Source of the DNA: an uncultured Clostridia bacterium | GTDB taxonomy: Bacteria; Bacillota; Clostridia; Christensenellales; Aristaeellaceae | Length of the DNA: 64,000 nt | Reading direction: 5' to 3' | Assembly (NCBI GenBank): GCA_934667105.1 | Contig: CAKULG010000003.1 | Coordinates: 62,001 to 126,000, forward strand | Shown: one piece after another, positions 44,916 through 53,361 of the stretch | Layout of the letters: every line of letters starts with the position of its first letter | Numbering within the stretch: the first letter of the stretch is position 1 | Program-made: the position numbers and the translations under genes | The notes under the pieces: model-generated | Seen by the model: the letters and a program-made list of their open reading frames with translations, nothing else | The model's database searches: none | What the model was told of the DNA's origin: nothing

Positions 44916-45818
44916 ATGCTGAAAGGAATCATTCCCATTATCGCCACAACTTTTGCCGCCGATGAAAGCATCGATTACGCTTCCTTCCGCCGGGAACTGC
45001 AATATATGAAAAAAGCGGGTTGTCAGGGGGCTACGCTCTTTGGCATCGCGGGGGAATATTATAAGCTGACGGACGCGGAATGCGAAATGCTGATTGATGT
45101 GACGGTGGATGAATGCAAACGGTTGAATCTTCCCTCCGTCATTTCCTGCACGCCCCATTCCACCGCCGCCGCCGTGGCCCGGGCCAAGCGCATCGAGGCG
45201 GCGGGAGCGGATTGCATGATGCTGCTGCCGCCCTTCTTCCTCAAGCCCGCAGGCAAGGAACTGATGGATCATATCCGCGCCGTCACCCGGGCGGTGAAAA
45301 TTCCCGTGATGCTGCAATACGCTCCGGAGCAGACGGGCGTTGGCATCCCGCCGGAGCAGCTGGCCGCCCTGGGCCGGGAAATGGAGAATCTGACGTATTT
45401 CAAAGTGGAATGCAAGCCTGCCGGGCCCTATATTTCCGCCCTGCGCCGGGACCCCGCCATGCAGGAAAAGGGCGTTTTCTGCGGAAACGCGGGCTATCAG
45501 ATGCTGGAAACCTTTGACCGCGGGGCCATCGGCGCTATGCCCGGAAGCTCCATGTGCGAGCTGTATCTGAAAATCTACCGGGCGTACATCGAAGGCCGCC
45601 GGGAAGAGGCCACGGCACTGCATAATCAGCTGCTGCCCATCCTGAATCACATTCGTCAGAACGTGGAAATGATTATCCATTATGAAAAAGAAATTCTCTT
45701 CCGCCGGGGCGTGATCGATTGCCCCTGCTGCCGCAAGCCGGGCTTCGCGGCGGATGCGGAAATGGACGCGCTGTTTGAAAGCTATTTCAAGCAGGTGCTT
45801 CCGCTGCTGGAAAATTAA
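44916..45818 (+). CDS. DHDPS/N-acetylneuraminate lyase family aldolase
   Basis: A 300-residue class I aldolase of the DapA family. The Schiff-base Lys is in YFKVEC (~164) and the conserved Tyr in MLQYAPEQ (~135); the usual GTTGE-like loop reads FGIAGEYYKL. Coming after an acid-sugar dehydratase, it most likely cleaves a 2-keto-3-deoxy sugar acid to pyruvate and an aldehyde, rather than making lysine precursors. A Cys-rich C-terminal patch (DCPCCRKPG) is unusual. AAGGAGG precedes the ATG; a strong terminator follows. Confidence 0.88.
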   Translation: MLKGIIPIIATTFAADESIDYASFRRELQYMKKAGCQGATLFGIAGEYYKLTDAECEMLIDVTVDECKRLNLPSVISCTPHSTAAAVARAKRIEAAGADCMMLLPPFFLKPAGKELMDHIRAVTRAVKIPVMLQYAPEQTGVGIPPEQLAALGREMENLTYFKVECKPAGPYISALRRDPAMQEKGVFCGNAGYQMLETFDRGAIGAMPGSSMCELYLKIYRAYIEGRREEATALHNQLLPILNHIRQNVEMIIHYEKEILFRRGVIDCPCCRKPGFAADAEMDALFESYFKQVLPLLEN

Positions 45819-45834
45819 ACTGCGCGAATAAGCG

Positions 45835-45872
45835 AAGGCCGAAGGCTCCACGACGGAGCGCTTCGGCCTTTT
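45835..45872 (+). terminator. Rho-independent terminator ending the second sugar cluster
   Basis: AAGGCCGAAG pairs with CTTCGGCCTT, with an inner GCTCC/GGAGC, followed by TTTT. It may also end the opposite-strand unit that stops at 45902, though its T run on that side is short. Confidence 0.88.
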
Positions 45873-45901
45873 CGCGTTTGCGGGGATGTTTATGCAGGGC
45901 G

Positions 45902-45985
45902 TCAACCCTTCTTCGGCGCAAGAAACGCGCGCAGCACCCGCCTTAGCCCGCGGGGCGCGCGAACGCAGATTACATGAATCGCCAT
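45902..45985 (-). CDS. spoVM: SpoVM-like amphipathic sporulation peptide (27 residues)
   Basis: A micro-ORF encoding MAIHVICVRAPRGLRRVLRA followed by FLAPKKG. It aligns by eye with B. subtilis SpoVM over the Pro-containing start and the amphipathic helix (VRAPRGLRRVLRAFLAPKK against IKLPKFLGGIVRAMLGSFRK): conserved Pro, Leu, Arg-Ala and Leu. SpoVM marks the curved forespore membrane and recruits SpoIVA for coat assembly; it is also an FtsH substrate or inhibitor. A perfect AAGGAGG (45993-45999) sits 7 bases before the ATG and overlaps the upstream stop codon. Other sporulation genes at 53362-56291 make the host a spore former. Confidence 0.75.
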   Translation of the reverse strand: MAIHVICVRAPRGLRRVLRAFLAPKKG

Positions 45986-45997
45986 GCCGATCCCTCC

Positions 45998-46195
45998 TTA
46001 TTTTCGCAGCAGCAAAACGCCAAGCACAATCAGCGTCGCCCCGATTGCGGCAAGCCATGCCCAGCAGGGCACGCAAAACAGAAGCAGAAGCGCCCCGGCC
46101 AAAATGAGCGCAATGCCAGCAATGCGCAGGGCAATGCTCTTTCCGCCGGGATAGCATCGGGCGCGAACCTCTCCTTCCTCCGTTCGCCAGGGCAT
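45998..46195 (-). CDS. Small two-helix membrane protein
   Basis: A 65-residue protein with a short basic N-terminus (MPWRTEEGEVRARCYPGGKS) and two hydrophobic helices (IAGIALILAGALLLLFCVPCWAW and LAAIGATLIVLGVLLL). I start it at 46195, 6 bases after GGAGGTGG. Function unknown. Its stop codon overlaps the ribosome site of the SpoVM-like peptide, implying coupled translation and a possible shared sporulation role. Confidence 0.7.
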   Translation of the reverse strand: MPWRTEEGEVRARCYPGGKSIALRIAGIALILAGALLLLFCVPCWAWLAAIGATLIVLGVLLLRK

Positions 46196-46255
46196 ACAAA
46201 ACCACCTCCGCTCCATGCTATGCAGGATCGAAGGAGGGTATGCTTATATTTTCTG

Positions 46256-46714
46256 TTACGCCTTGGGCGGCTCGGCGGCGCGATCGCCGATGGGAATGCG
46301 CCGCAGGCCGGAGGGCGCACCGGGATGCTCCTTGGGCAGCGTCACGGTCAGCACCCCGTTCTGATAATCCGCCGTGATACGCTCCCGGTCGATGCCGTCC
46401 ACGTTAAAGCTTCTGGAAACGCGGCCGGATACGCGCTCACTGTAATAGGCGTTTTCATCCTGCCGCTGGGAATGCAGATCAGCGGCGATGGTGAGCCGGT
46501 CGTTTTCCAGGGTGAGGGAAATCTGGTCCTCCTTCGCGCCGGGCAATTCCGCTTCCAGCAGATAGCGATCCTTTTCTTCATGAATATCCACCCGGAAGCC
46601 CGCGCCGCCCAGCCAATCGCTCATGTTAAAGAAGGAGCGAAAAAAGCGATCCTCCAGCAGGGAAGAATTCTCCGCCAATTCCCGGCGGGAACGAAAGGGA
46701 ATCATGGTGTACAT
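46256..46714 (-). CDS. Hsp20/alpha-crystallin family small heat-shock protein
   Basis: A 152-residue chaperone with the alpha-crystallin domain (FRVDIHEEKDRYLLEAELPGAKEDQISLTLENDRLTI ... NGVLTVTLPK). It begins MYTMIPFRSRRELAENSS with an intact ribosome site (AAGGAGG, 10-base spacing). It holds unfolding proteins until ATP-dependent chaperones act. No CIRCE or CtsR operator was found upstream. Being first in a unit with a SpoVM-like peptide, it may be a spore- or forespore-linked Hsp20 rather than a heat-shock gene; that is inference. Confidence 0.93.
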   Translation of the reverse strand: MYTMIPFRSRRELAENSSLLEDRFFRSFFNMSDWLGGAGFRVDIHEEKDRYLLEAELPGAKEDQISLTLENDRLTIAADLHSQRQDENAYYSERVSGRVSRSFNVDGIDRERITADYQNGVLTVTLPKEHPGAPSGLRRIPIGDRAAEPPKA

Positions 46715-46847
46715 GGGGAAGCCGCCTCCTTTTTTTCACATTGCGGCGAAAATGGCCGCAAAAATAGCTTTCCACGCCGGGTGGATTTTATGCGGGGAAC
46801 TGCGGGCATGAAATCGCAACATTTCTGTTAAATAAATGTGGAAATAC

Positions 46848-46876
46848 TTGCGTTTCGGCGGTTTGCGGGGTACAAT
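46848..46876 (+). promoter_or_regulatory. sigma-A promoter of tilS (leaderless)
   Basis: TTGCGT (46848-46853), 17 bases, TACAAT (46871-46876). The tilS ATG is at 46885, so the expected +1 falls within a base or two of the start codon and no Shine-Dalgarno is visible. Confidence 0.65.
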
Positions 46877-46884
46877 AAACCAGT

Positions 46885-48204
46885 ATGAGCAAATGGCTTT
46901 TTTTGGTTGACGCGGCGCGCGCCTCCTGGCGGGCGCACGGCGCGCCGGAAAGGGTGATGGCGGCTGTATCCGGGGGCGCCGATTCCATGCTGCTGTTAAG
47001 GGTGCTGCTGGAATTATCCCGCAGGGAAAAATTGACGCTCTCGGCGGTGCATGTGGATCATGGGCTGCGCCCCGTTTCCGGGCAGGATGCGCAATTTGTG
47101 GCGGAAAGCTGCGCGGCGTGGAATATTCCCCTTTTTCTGCGAAGCGTCGCGCTGCGAGGCAGCGGCGAGGAGGAGGCCCGCGCCGCCCGCTATCAGGCGA
47201 TCGCCGACTGCGCCGTCGGCGCGCGGGCCGAGGCGGTAGCGCTGGCGCATCATCAGCAGGATCAGGCGGAAACCGTGCTGCTGCATCTTTTCCGGGGCAG
47301 CGGCGCGCGCGGGCTGGCCGGAATGCGGCCTTGGGCCGCGCTGCCCTTCGCGCAAGGCGCGCCGCCCTTTGCCTGGCGGCCGCTGCTGGATATTCCCCGG
47401 GAAACGCTGCGGAAAGCGGCGGAGGAAATTATGCTTTCCTGGCGCGAGGATGAAACAAACGCGCAGAGCACGTATCTGCGCAATTATCTGCGCCATGCGG
47501 TTTTTCCCGCCGTTCGCGGCAGGATTCCCCAGGCGGAGGCGGCGATTTGCCGAACGGCGAAAATCCTGGCGGCGGAGGACGACTGCCTCCAGGCACAGGC
47601 GCAAGATTTTGCGCGACGCTTTGCGGTGCTTGCGCCCCCGTGCCGATATATGGATTTTCGCGCTTTTACAGGGCTGCATCCCGCGCTGCAAAGGCGGGCG
47701 CTGCGTCTGGCCCTTCCGGAGGAGAGCGATTTTGCGCTGATCGAGCGCATCCGCGCCCTCCGGCCCGGAGAAAGCGAGAATTTGCCCCGGGGGGGGCGGC
47801 TGCTGGTCACGGAGCGATATTTGCATTTCCTTCCGCCCGTTTCGGAAGCGCCGTCGGCGGGTAAAACGGAAATAGTCCCCTGCCCGGCGGGAGAGACGGG
47901 GGACGGCGTTCGCCGTCAGGCGTTCCCCGCAGGCACGCTCCGGGACTGCGCGCTGCGTTTTCGCCAGCCGGGGGATTGCATTCGCCCGCTGGGCGGGCCG
48001 GGAGATAAATCCCTCCAGGATTATTTTACCGATCGCAAGGTGCCCCGGCCCTTCCGGGATTATGTGCCTCTGCTGTGCCGGGGAAAGCGCGTGCTCTGGG
48101 CCGTTGGCGTGGGCCCGGGGGAGGAAGCGCGGACGGCCCCTGGCGTACCCGCCGAAATGGCCGTCTATACAGGGTTTTTGCCCGGCGAATTTCCGCCTTT
48201 ATAA
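46885..48204 (+). CDS. tilS: tRNA(Ile)-lysidine synthetase
   Basis: A 439-residue enzyme converting C34 of the AUA-reading tRNA-Ile to lysidine. The PP-loop is SGGADS (residues ~28-33), then HVDHGLRP and AHHQQDQAETVLLHLFRGSG; the C-terminal TilS domain has LRFRQPGDCIRPLG. It is essential in most bacteria. The transcript looks leaderless: no ribosome site precedes ATG 46885 and the -10 ends 8 bases before it. It is followed by hpt, the standard tilS-hpt-ftsH order. Confidence 0.95.
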   Translation: MSKWLFLVDAARASWRAHGAPERVMAAVSGGADSMLLLRVLLELSRREKLTLSAVHVDHGLRPVSGQDAQFVAESCAAWNIPLFLRSVALRGSGEEEARAARYQAIADCAVGARAEAVALAHHQQDQAETVLLHLFRGSGARGLAGMRPWAALPFAQGAPPFAWRPLLDIPRETLRKAAEEIMLSWREDETNAQSTYLRNYLRHAVFPAVRGRIPQAEAAICRTAKILAAEDDCLQAQAQDFARRFAVLAPPCRYMDFRAFTGLHPALQRRALRLALPEESDFALIERIRALRPGESENLPRGGRLLVTERYLHFLPPVSEAPSAGKTEIVPCPAGETGDGVRRQAFPAGTLRDCALRFRQPGDCIRPLGGPGDKSLQDYFTDRKVPRPFRDYVPLLCRGKRVLWAVGVGPGEEARTAPGVPAEMAVYTGFLPGEFPPL

Positions 48205-48227
48205 CAAACGCAAAGGAGATAACGAAA

Positions 48228-48791
48228 ATGGAAGCCAATGCGAAGCTGTATCAGGATCTGGAGCGCGTGCTGCTGACCCGGGATCAAATTCACGAGGCGG
48301 TTGTGAAGCTGGGCCGCCAAATTACGGCGGACTACGCTGGCCGCCCGCCCATTATGATTTGTATTTTGAAGGGCGCCGCCATGTTTTTCACCGATCTGCT
48401 GCGGGAGATCGATTTGCCCGTGACCACCGAATTCATGGCCATTTCCAGTTATGGCAGCAGCACGAAATCCTCCGGCGTGGTGCGCATTCTCAAGGATCTG
48501 GATCGCGATATCGCGGGACGCGATGTGATCGTCGTCGAGGATATTGTGGATAGCGGACTGACGCTTTCTTATCTCAAGGGCGTGCTGGAAACCCGGAAGG
48601 CCGCCTCGGTTTCCATCGTCACGCTGCTGGATAAGCCCGCCCGCCGGAGGGTTCCGCTGGAAGTGCAGTATTCCTGCTTCAATATTCCGGACGCCTTTGT
48701 GGTGGGCTACGGGCTGGATTATGATGAAAAATACCGGAATCTGCCGGATATCGGCGTGCTGCACCCGAAAATTTACAGCGACGCGGAGTGA
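48228..48791 (+). CDS. hpt: Hypoxanthine-guanine phosphoribosyltransferase
   Basis: A 187-residue purine salvage enzyme using PRPP. The PRPP loop is VVEDIVDSGLTL; the PPi loop region is CILKGAAMFFTDLLREI and the purine-binding end FVVGYGLDYDEKYRNLP. I start it at ATG 48228 after AAAGGAG; the same frame is open for 51 more codons inside tilS, which I reject. In Firmicutes Hpt and TilS interact and help regulate ftsH; whether that holds here is untested. Confidence 0.96.
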   Translation: MEANAKLYQDLERVLLTRDQIHEAVVKLGRQITADYAGRPPIMICILKGAAMFFTDLLREIDLPVTTEFMAISSYGSSTKSSGVVRILKDLDRDIAGRDVIVVEDIVDSGLTLSYLKGVLETRKAASVSIVTLLDKPARRRVPLEVQYSCFNIPDAFVVGYGLDYDEKYRNLPDIGVLHPKIYSDAE

Positions 48792-48796
48792 AACAA

Positions 48797-48826
48797 TTGT
48801 CAATTTAATCGGGAATATGCTATAAT
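48797..48826 (+). promoter_or_regulatory. strong sigma-A promoter of ftsH
   Basis: TTGTCA (48797-48802), 18 bases, TATAAT (48821-48826), 6 bases after the hpt stop codon. It gives ftsH its own transcript with a leader of about 150 bases. Confidence 0.85.
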
Positions 48827-48832
48827 ACGCTT

Positions 48833-48986
48833 TGGAAAAATCGCATTGCGATTTTTCGGGCTGGCAGGGCGCTGTAGGCGCCGCGCTGACGGGCGCGTCA
48901 CGACGCTTACGGGGCCCGCCGAAGGCCGCGTTTGGCGCGAAAGCGCGCGATAGGCCGTTACCCGAGGATTGAGGAGGATTTAGATT
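48833..48986 (+). other. Long structured 5' leader of ftsH
   Basis: Immediately after the expected +1 comes a 9-bp perfect hairpin (48836-48844 with 48848-48856, AAAAATCGC/GCGATTTTT), then several GC-rich hairpins: GGCGC-TGTAG-GCGCC (48869-48883), GCGTC-AC-GACGC (48895-48906) and GGCGC-GAAA-GCGC (near 48934). A ttacccgagg decamer (48958-48967) also occurs in the leader at 38729-38898. I do not recognise a riboswitch class. ftsH leaders are not usually this long, so regulation at the RNA level is possible. Confidence 0.45.
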
Positions 48987-50879
48987 TTGAGAAAAGTGTC
49001 TCGTGGCCTGCTGGGCTATGCGGTGATGATCGCGGTGTTCATTTTCCTGATCGTCATTCTGTCCAACGGCGTCGGCGGCGTGAGCCGGCGGATTGAATAT
49101 CCCGAACTGCTGCAAAAAATTGAAAACGAGGAAATCGACCGCGTTTCCATTCGGGGCAATTCCCTGGTGGGCCGCTATAAAAACAGCAAGATTTCCCGCT
49201 CTGATTATCCCAGCCGCGCCTATGATTTTGAAACCACCATCGGCCCGGATTTTTACGATACCGTGTGCAAGATGGCGGCCGAGAAAAAGGGCGTGTCCGC
49301 CGATACCATCAGTGTGAACGATCTGGGCTTTGAGATTGAATATCTCGCTCCCGTCATCACCCCCTGGTATATCGAAATTCTGCCCTATCTGATTCCCATG
49401 CTGCTGCTGGTTGGCATGTGGTGGTATATCATGCGCCAGCAGACGGGCGGCGGCGGCAAGGTGATGAATTTTGGCAAAAGCCGCGCCAGCATGGTGGATC
49501 CCAGTAAAAATAAAGTCACCTTCGCGGATGTGGCGGGAGCGGACGAGGAAAAAGAAGAACTGAAAGAGATCGTCGATTTCCTCAAAAACCCCAAACGCTA
49601 TGTGGATCTGGGCGCGCGCATTCCCAAGGGCGTGCTGCTGGTGGGCCCTCCGGGCACGGGCAAAACGCTGCTGGCCAAGGCTGTGGCGGGGGAGGCCAAC
49701 GTTCCCTTCTTCTCCATCAGCGGCTCGGATTTCGTTGAAATGTTCGTGGGCGTAGGCGCAAGCCGCGTGCGCGATTTGTTTGAGCAGGCCAAGCGCAACG
49801 CCCCCAGCATCGTGTTTATCGATGAAATCGACGCGGTGGGCCGTCATCGCGGCGCGGGCCTGGGCGGTGGCCACGACGAACGGGAGCAGACGCTGAACCA
49901 ATTGCTGGTGGAAATGGACGGTTTTTCCACCAACGAGGGCGTGATCGTGATGGCCGCCACCAACCGGCGTGATATTCTGGACCCCGCGCTGCTGCGCCCC
50001 GGCCGCTTTGACCGGCAGATCACCGTCAATTATCCCGATGTGAACGGCCGCGTGGCGATCCTGAAGGTGCATTCCAAGGGCAAGCCCCTGGCCGCCAATG
50101 TGGATTTGGAAAATATCGCCAAGCGCACCCCCTTCGCCACGGGCGCCGATCTGGAAAACGTGATGAACGAAGGCGCGCTGCAGGCTGCCCGGGAAAATAA
50201 ACAGGAAATTTCCCAGGAGAACCTCGTCGAGGCGGTGGAGCGGATTCAGATGGGTCCCGAAAAGCGCAGCCACAAGGTGCTGGAGGAGGATCGCAAGATC
50301 GTCGCCTATCACGAAGCGGGCCATGCCATTGTGGGCCATTACCTGCCCAAGTGCGACGACGTGCATATGATTACCATCGTACCCCGCGGCCAGGCGGGCG
50401 GCTTCACGCTGGCGCTGCCCGAAAAGGAATTCGATCATATGAGCCGCTATGGCATGGATGAAAAGATTGCTATGCTGCTGGGCGGCCGCGCGGCGGAAAG
50501 CTTGACGCTGGAGGATATTACCACCGGCGCAGCCAGCGATCTGAAGCGCGCCACCGAAATCGCCCGCGCCATGGTGACCAAGTACGGCATGAGCGAAAAG
50601 CTGGGTGCGGTCTATCTGGCCAGCGATCAGGAAGTGTTCGTGGGCATGGAATTCGGCCAGAGCCGCGAATACAGCGAGGAAACCTCCGCCATCATTGACG
50701 AAGAGGTGCGCAAGCTGCTGTCCGCCGCCTATGACAAGGCCGTAAGCATTCTTCAGGCGCATCTGGATCAGCTGAACGGCCTGGCGAAACTGCTGATCGA
50801 AAAAGAAACCGTTTCCCGCGAGGAATTCGTGCAATTCATGCAGCCCGCCCTGGAAGCACCGGCGGAGCCCGCGGAATGA
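48987..50879 (+). CDS. ftsH: ATP-dependent zinc metalloprotease FtsH
   Basis: A 630-residue membrane AAA protease, hexameric, degrading membrane and regulatory proteins. Two helices (~8-29 and ~128-150) flank a small external domain. The AAA module has Walker A GPPGTGKT (~219), Walker B IVFIDEID and the second-region-of-homology [20 protein letters not shown]. The zinc protease motif is HEAGH (~442-446). It starts at TTG 48987, 9 bases after GAGGAGG. In Bacillus, FtsH is a target of SpoVM, a candidate for which lies at 45902. Confidence 0.97.
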   Translation: MRKVSRGLLGYAVMIAVFIFLIVILSNGVGGVSRRIEYPELLQKIENEEIDRVSIRGNSLVGRYKNSKISRSDYPSRAYDFETTIGPDFYDTVCKMAAEKKGVSADTISVNDLGFEIEYLAPVITPWYIEILPYLIPMLLLVGMWWYIMRQQTGGGGKVMNFGKSRASMVDPSKNKVTFADVAGADEEKEELKEIVDFLKNPKRYVDLGARIPKGVLLVGPPGTGKTLLAKAVAGEANVPFFSISGSDFVEMFVGVGASRVRDLFEQAKRNAPSIVFIDEIDAVGRHRGAGLGGGHDEREQTLNQLLVEMDGFSTNEGVIVMAATNRRDILDPALLRPGRFDRQITVNYPDVNGRVAILKVHSKGKPLAANVDLENIAKRTPFATGADLENVMNEGALQAARENKQEISQENLVEAVERIQMGPEKRSHKVLEEDRKIVAYHEAGHAIVGHYLPKCDDVHMITIVPRGQAGGFTLALPEKEFDHMSRYGMDEKIAMLLGGRAAESLTLEDITTGAASDLKRATEIARAMVTKYGMSEKLGAVYLASDQEVFVGMEFGQSREYSEETSAIIDEEVRKLLSAAYDKAVSILQAHLDQLNGLAKLLIEKETVSREEFVQFMQPALEAPAEPAE

Positions 50880-51724
50880 AGCGTCCCGATTTGCATATGC
50901 ACACAACTGCGTCGGACGGTATTTATACGCCGACGCAATTGGTGCATTTGGCGCACAAGGCGGACATCACCTTTTGCGCCGTGACGGATCACGACACCGT
51001 GAGTGGAATTGCCGAAGCGGCGACCGCCGCCCGGGAACGGGGCATGGCCTTTGCTTCCGGCGTGGAGCTGAGCGCCGAGGGCGAAGCGGAGGTGCATATC
51101 CTGGGCTATGGGGTTTGCCCGGAGAATCCGGTGCTTCGACGGTTCTTTGCCGGTTTGGAAGAGGAGCGTATTCAGCGCTTTCGAAAAATGGCAGAAAAGC
51201 TCCTGGCGCAGGGCCTGCGAATCGACCCGGACGCGGTTATCGCCCAGGGCGGCCCCAGCGTGGGGCGCGTGCATCTGGCCCGGGCGCTTATGCAGGAGGG
51301 CTATGTGCAAAGCGTGCAGGAAGCCTTTTCACGCTATTTGGGGCGAAATTGCTCCGCCTATGTGCCCCGCGCACCCCTGGCGGCGACGAAAGCCATCTCG
51401 TTTCTGCGTCAGGTGGGGGCAACGCCCGTGTTGGCGCACCCGGGGCTGCTAAAATGGCCCGCAGAGCGTTTCCTGCCCCTTCTTTCCGCTTGGCAGGATG
51501 CGGGCTTGCAGGGCCTGGAGGTGTACCATCCCGCCAACGCGCGGCAGTATGCGTGGTATGACCGTCTGGCGAGGAACCGGGGACTGCTGGTGACAGGCGG
51601 AAGCGATTATCACGACGGCGCGTCGCATGGCCAATTGGGGGAAACCATTTCTACCTGGCCTTCTGCCTGCGAGGATGCATGGGCGCTGTTTGATACCCTT
51701 CGCGAACATTCTTTTTCTTTTTAA
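50876..51724 (+). CDS. PHP domain phosphoesterase (RNase AM/YciV-like)
   Basis: A 282-residue metal-dependent hydrolase with the PHP motifs [37 protein letters not shown] and the late GGSDYHDG. Relatives hydrolyse 3',5'-nucleoside bisphosphates and trim 5' ends of short RNAs. It overlaps ftsH by 4 bases (ATGA) and so is translationally coupled, though no functional link is known. Confidence 0.92.
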   Translation: MKRPDLHMHTTASDGIYTPTQLVHLAHKADITFCAVTDHDTVSGIAEAATAARERGMAFASGVELSAEGEAEVHILGYGVCPENPVLRRFFAGLEEERIQRFRKMAEKLLAQGLRIDPDAVIAQGGPSVGRVHLARALMQEGYVQSVQEAFSRYLGRNCSAYVPRAPLAATKAISFLRQVGATPVLAHPGLLKWPAERFLPLLSAWQDAGLQGLEVYHPANARQYAWYDRLARNRGLLVTGGSDYHDGASHGQLGETISTWPSACEDAWALFDTLREHSFSF

Positions 51725-51739
51725 AGGAGCTTATTATTT

Positions 51740-53272
51740 ATGTATTATCAGGGATACCGCCCGCCTGCGCAGCCGGTTCAGCCGCCCTCAGGTGGGAAAA
51801 AGCCAGATTCGCCCCAGCGCTATCGCCGGAAAAAGCGGCATCCGCTGCTATGGCTGTCCCTGGCCGTGGTAATCGCCGTCGGCGCATGGGCGGCGCAGCG
51901 GGTTCAGGCCCGGCAGCAGCTGGAGTCTGAGGTGAACGCCGTATCCCAGGTGTATCTGCAAAATATTTATGTAGATGGAATTCATATCGGCGGCATGACC
52001 CCGCAGCAGGCCATCGACGCCGTGGTGGCGGCGGTGAACGAGCGCCAAAGCAGCTGGAGCCTGCGCCTGACCTATCAGGGCACGGAGTTCGCATCCCTGA
52101 ATTACGCTTCCATGGGCATGACCACGGATATTTCGGAGGTCTATTCCCTGTTGCGTGAGGCCTACGCTCTGGGGCACACAGGCACCACGGAGGCCAAGAA
52201 AAAGGATATCGACGCGCTGAAGGCGCAGCCGCGCCAGCTTTACACCTCGCAAAGCGAACTGACGGATGAGAAAATTAGCCAACTGCTGCTGAACATTCAG
52301 CAGGTTTTTGAGCGCGCGCCCACCGACGCATACCTCGCTTACTTCTATCCCGATTACGATGATCCATTCGGCATTCAGGCGGAAAGCAGCGGCATGCACC
52401 TGGATATTGAGCCGGTGCGCCAACAGATTATGCAAATGGCCGCCGACGGGCAATCGGGCGATTTGGAATTGCAGCCGGATATTCTGGCCCCCGCTGTGAC
52501 GACGGAGGATATTCGCCGCCAGGTCGCCCTGCGGGCGGAGGCGATTACGCCCGTTTCCAAGCAATCCACCACCGCGCGAACGGATAATATTCGGGTTGCG
52601 TTTTCCAAATACAATGGAAAAATCGTGGCGGCGGGGGAATCGATCAGCTTTAATAAAACGGTGGGGTATCGCACGCTGAAAAACGGCTTCCAATACGCCA
52701 TCGAATACGCCAACGGCTTTTCCGAAATGGGCATTGGCGGCGGCGTGTGTCAGGCCAGCACCACCATCTACTTGGCAGCGCTGCGCTCAGAAATGGAAAT
52801 CGTGGAGCGAGAATCCCATGCCGACCAGGTGAGCTATACAACCTTCGGCCAGGACGCGACGGTGAGTTATGTAAGGGGCGGCAGCAATATTGATTTTGTG
52901 TTTAAAAACACCAGCGACGGCCCGATTTATATCACCGCTCATGTGGAGGCGAGCGGGAAAAATTCCTATCAATGCGTGGTGCGTATTTACGGCCAATCCA
53001 TGGGAGAGAACGTCTCCTACAAGCTGCGCACGCAAACGGTGGAAACGCTGCCCGCCCCTGTCACGGCGGAATATCGCCAGGATACCAAGGGCGAGTATGT
53101 AACCTACAAGGATGAAGAACCCTACCTTTACCGCAAGGCGCGGGACGGCTTCGTGAACGAAACCTATTTGCAGCGCTGGGAAAACGGTAATCTGGTATCC
53201 GAAACGCTGGTGAGCCGCGATACCTGCAAGGCCCGCTCCACCGTATACCTGACGGGGACAAAAAATCGGTAA
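51740..53272 (+). CDS. VanW family protein with membrane anchor
   Basis: A 510-residue envelope protein. A Pro/Lys-rich cytoplasmic start (GYRPPAQPVQPPSGGKK), a membrane helix (~36-53) and an external part with a peptidoglycan-binding-like domain (GGMTPQQAIDAV). The VanW domain follows (FSKYNGKIVAAGESISFNKTVG, GGGVCQASTTIYLAALRS), then a G5-like tail. VanW proteins occur in some vancomycin-resistance operons but are widespread and of unknown activity; resistance should not be inferred. AAGGAG precedes the ATG. Confidence 0.9.
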   Translation: MYYQGYRPPAQPVQPPSGGKKPDSPQRYRRKKRHPLLWLSLAVVIAVGAWAAQRVQARQQLESEVNAVSQVYLQNIYVDGIHIGGMTPQQAIDAVVAAVNERQSSWSLRLTYQGTEFASLNYASMGMTTDISEVYSLLREAYALGHTGTTEAKKKDIDALKAQPRQLYTSQSELTDEKISQLLLNIQQVFERAPTDAYLAYFYPDYDDPFGIQAESSGMHLDIEPVRQQIMQMAADGQSGDLELQPDILAPAVTTEDIRRQVALRAEAITPVSKQSTTARTDNIRVAFSKYNGKIVAAGESISFNKTVGYRTLKNGFQYAIEYANGFSEMGIGGGVCQASTTIYLAALRSEMEIVERESHADQVSYTTFGQDATVSYVRGGSNIDFVFKNTSDGPIYITAHVEASGKNSYQCVVRIYGQSMGENVSYKLRTQTVETLPAPVTAEYRQDTKGEYVTYKDEEPYLYRKARDGFVNETYLQRWENGNLVSETLVSRDTCKARSTVYLTGTKNR

Positions 53273-53290
53273 AAGCGCGAAAAACGAAAA

Positions 53291-53344
53291 AAAACCAGGC
53301 CTGCCTTCGGACAAACAATTTTGCCGAAATGCAGGCCTGGTTTT
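53291..53344. terminator. Bidirectional Rho-independent terminator
   Basis: A 13-14 bp stem (AAAACCAGGCCTGC with GCAGGCCTGGTTTT) with an inner CGG/CCG, A run on the left and T run on the right. It serves both the VanW gene and the converging spoVA operon. Confidence 0.9.
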
Positions 53345-53361
53345 CTGCGCTTTTTTAGGCG

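Noticed and set aside
44916..45818. dapA (lysine biosynthesis)
   Set aside because: Same family, but its place after an acid-sugar dehydratase in a sugar cluster points to a 2-keto-3-deoxy acid aldolase.
45886..46107. 73-codon plus-strand ORF opposite the SpoVM-like and small membrane genes
   Set aside because: No ribosome site and no recognisable features; the minus-strand frames have strong ribosome sites and coupled start/stop positions.
43869..46205. 778-codon minus-strand open frame
   Set aside because: It runs antisense through the dehydratase and aldolase genes, both of which have intact catalytic residues; its His/Gly/Gln-rich translation is typical of antisense frames.
48165..50906. 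913-codon minus-strand open frame opposite ftsH
   Set aside because: Antisense shadow: the plus strand encodes an intact FtsH with all motifs; the minus frame is open because of GC-rich codon use and shows no family features.
51740..53272. Vancomycin resistance through VanW, together with the VanY-like gene at 62755
   Set aside because: No vanH/A/X or VanR/S genes are present; both families are common in sensitive Firmicutes.
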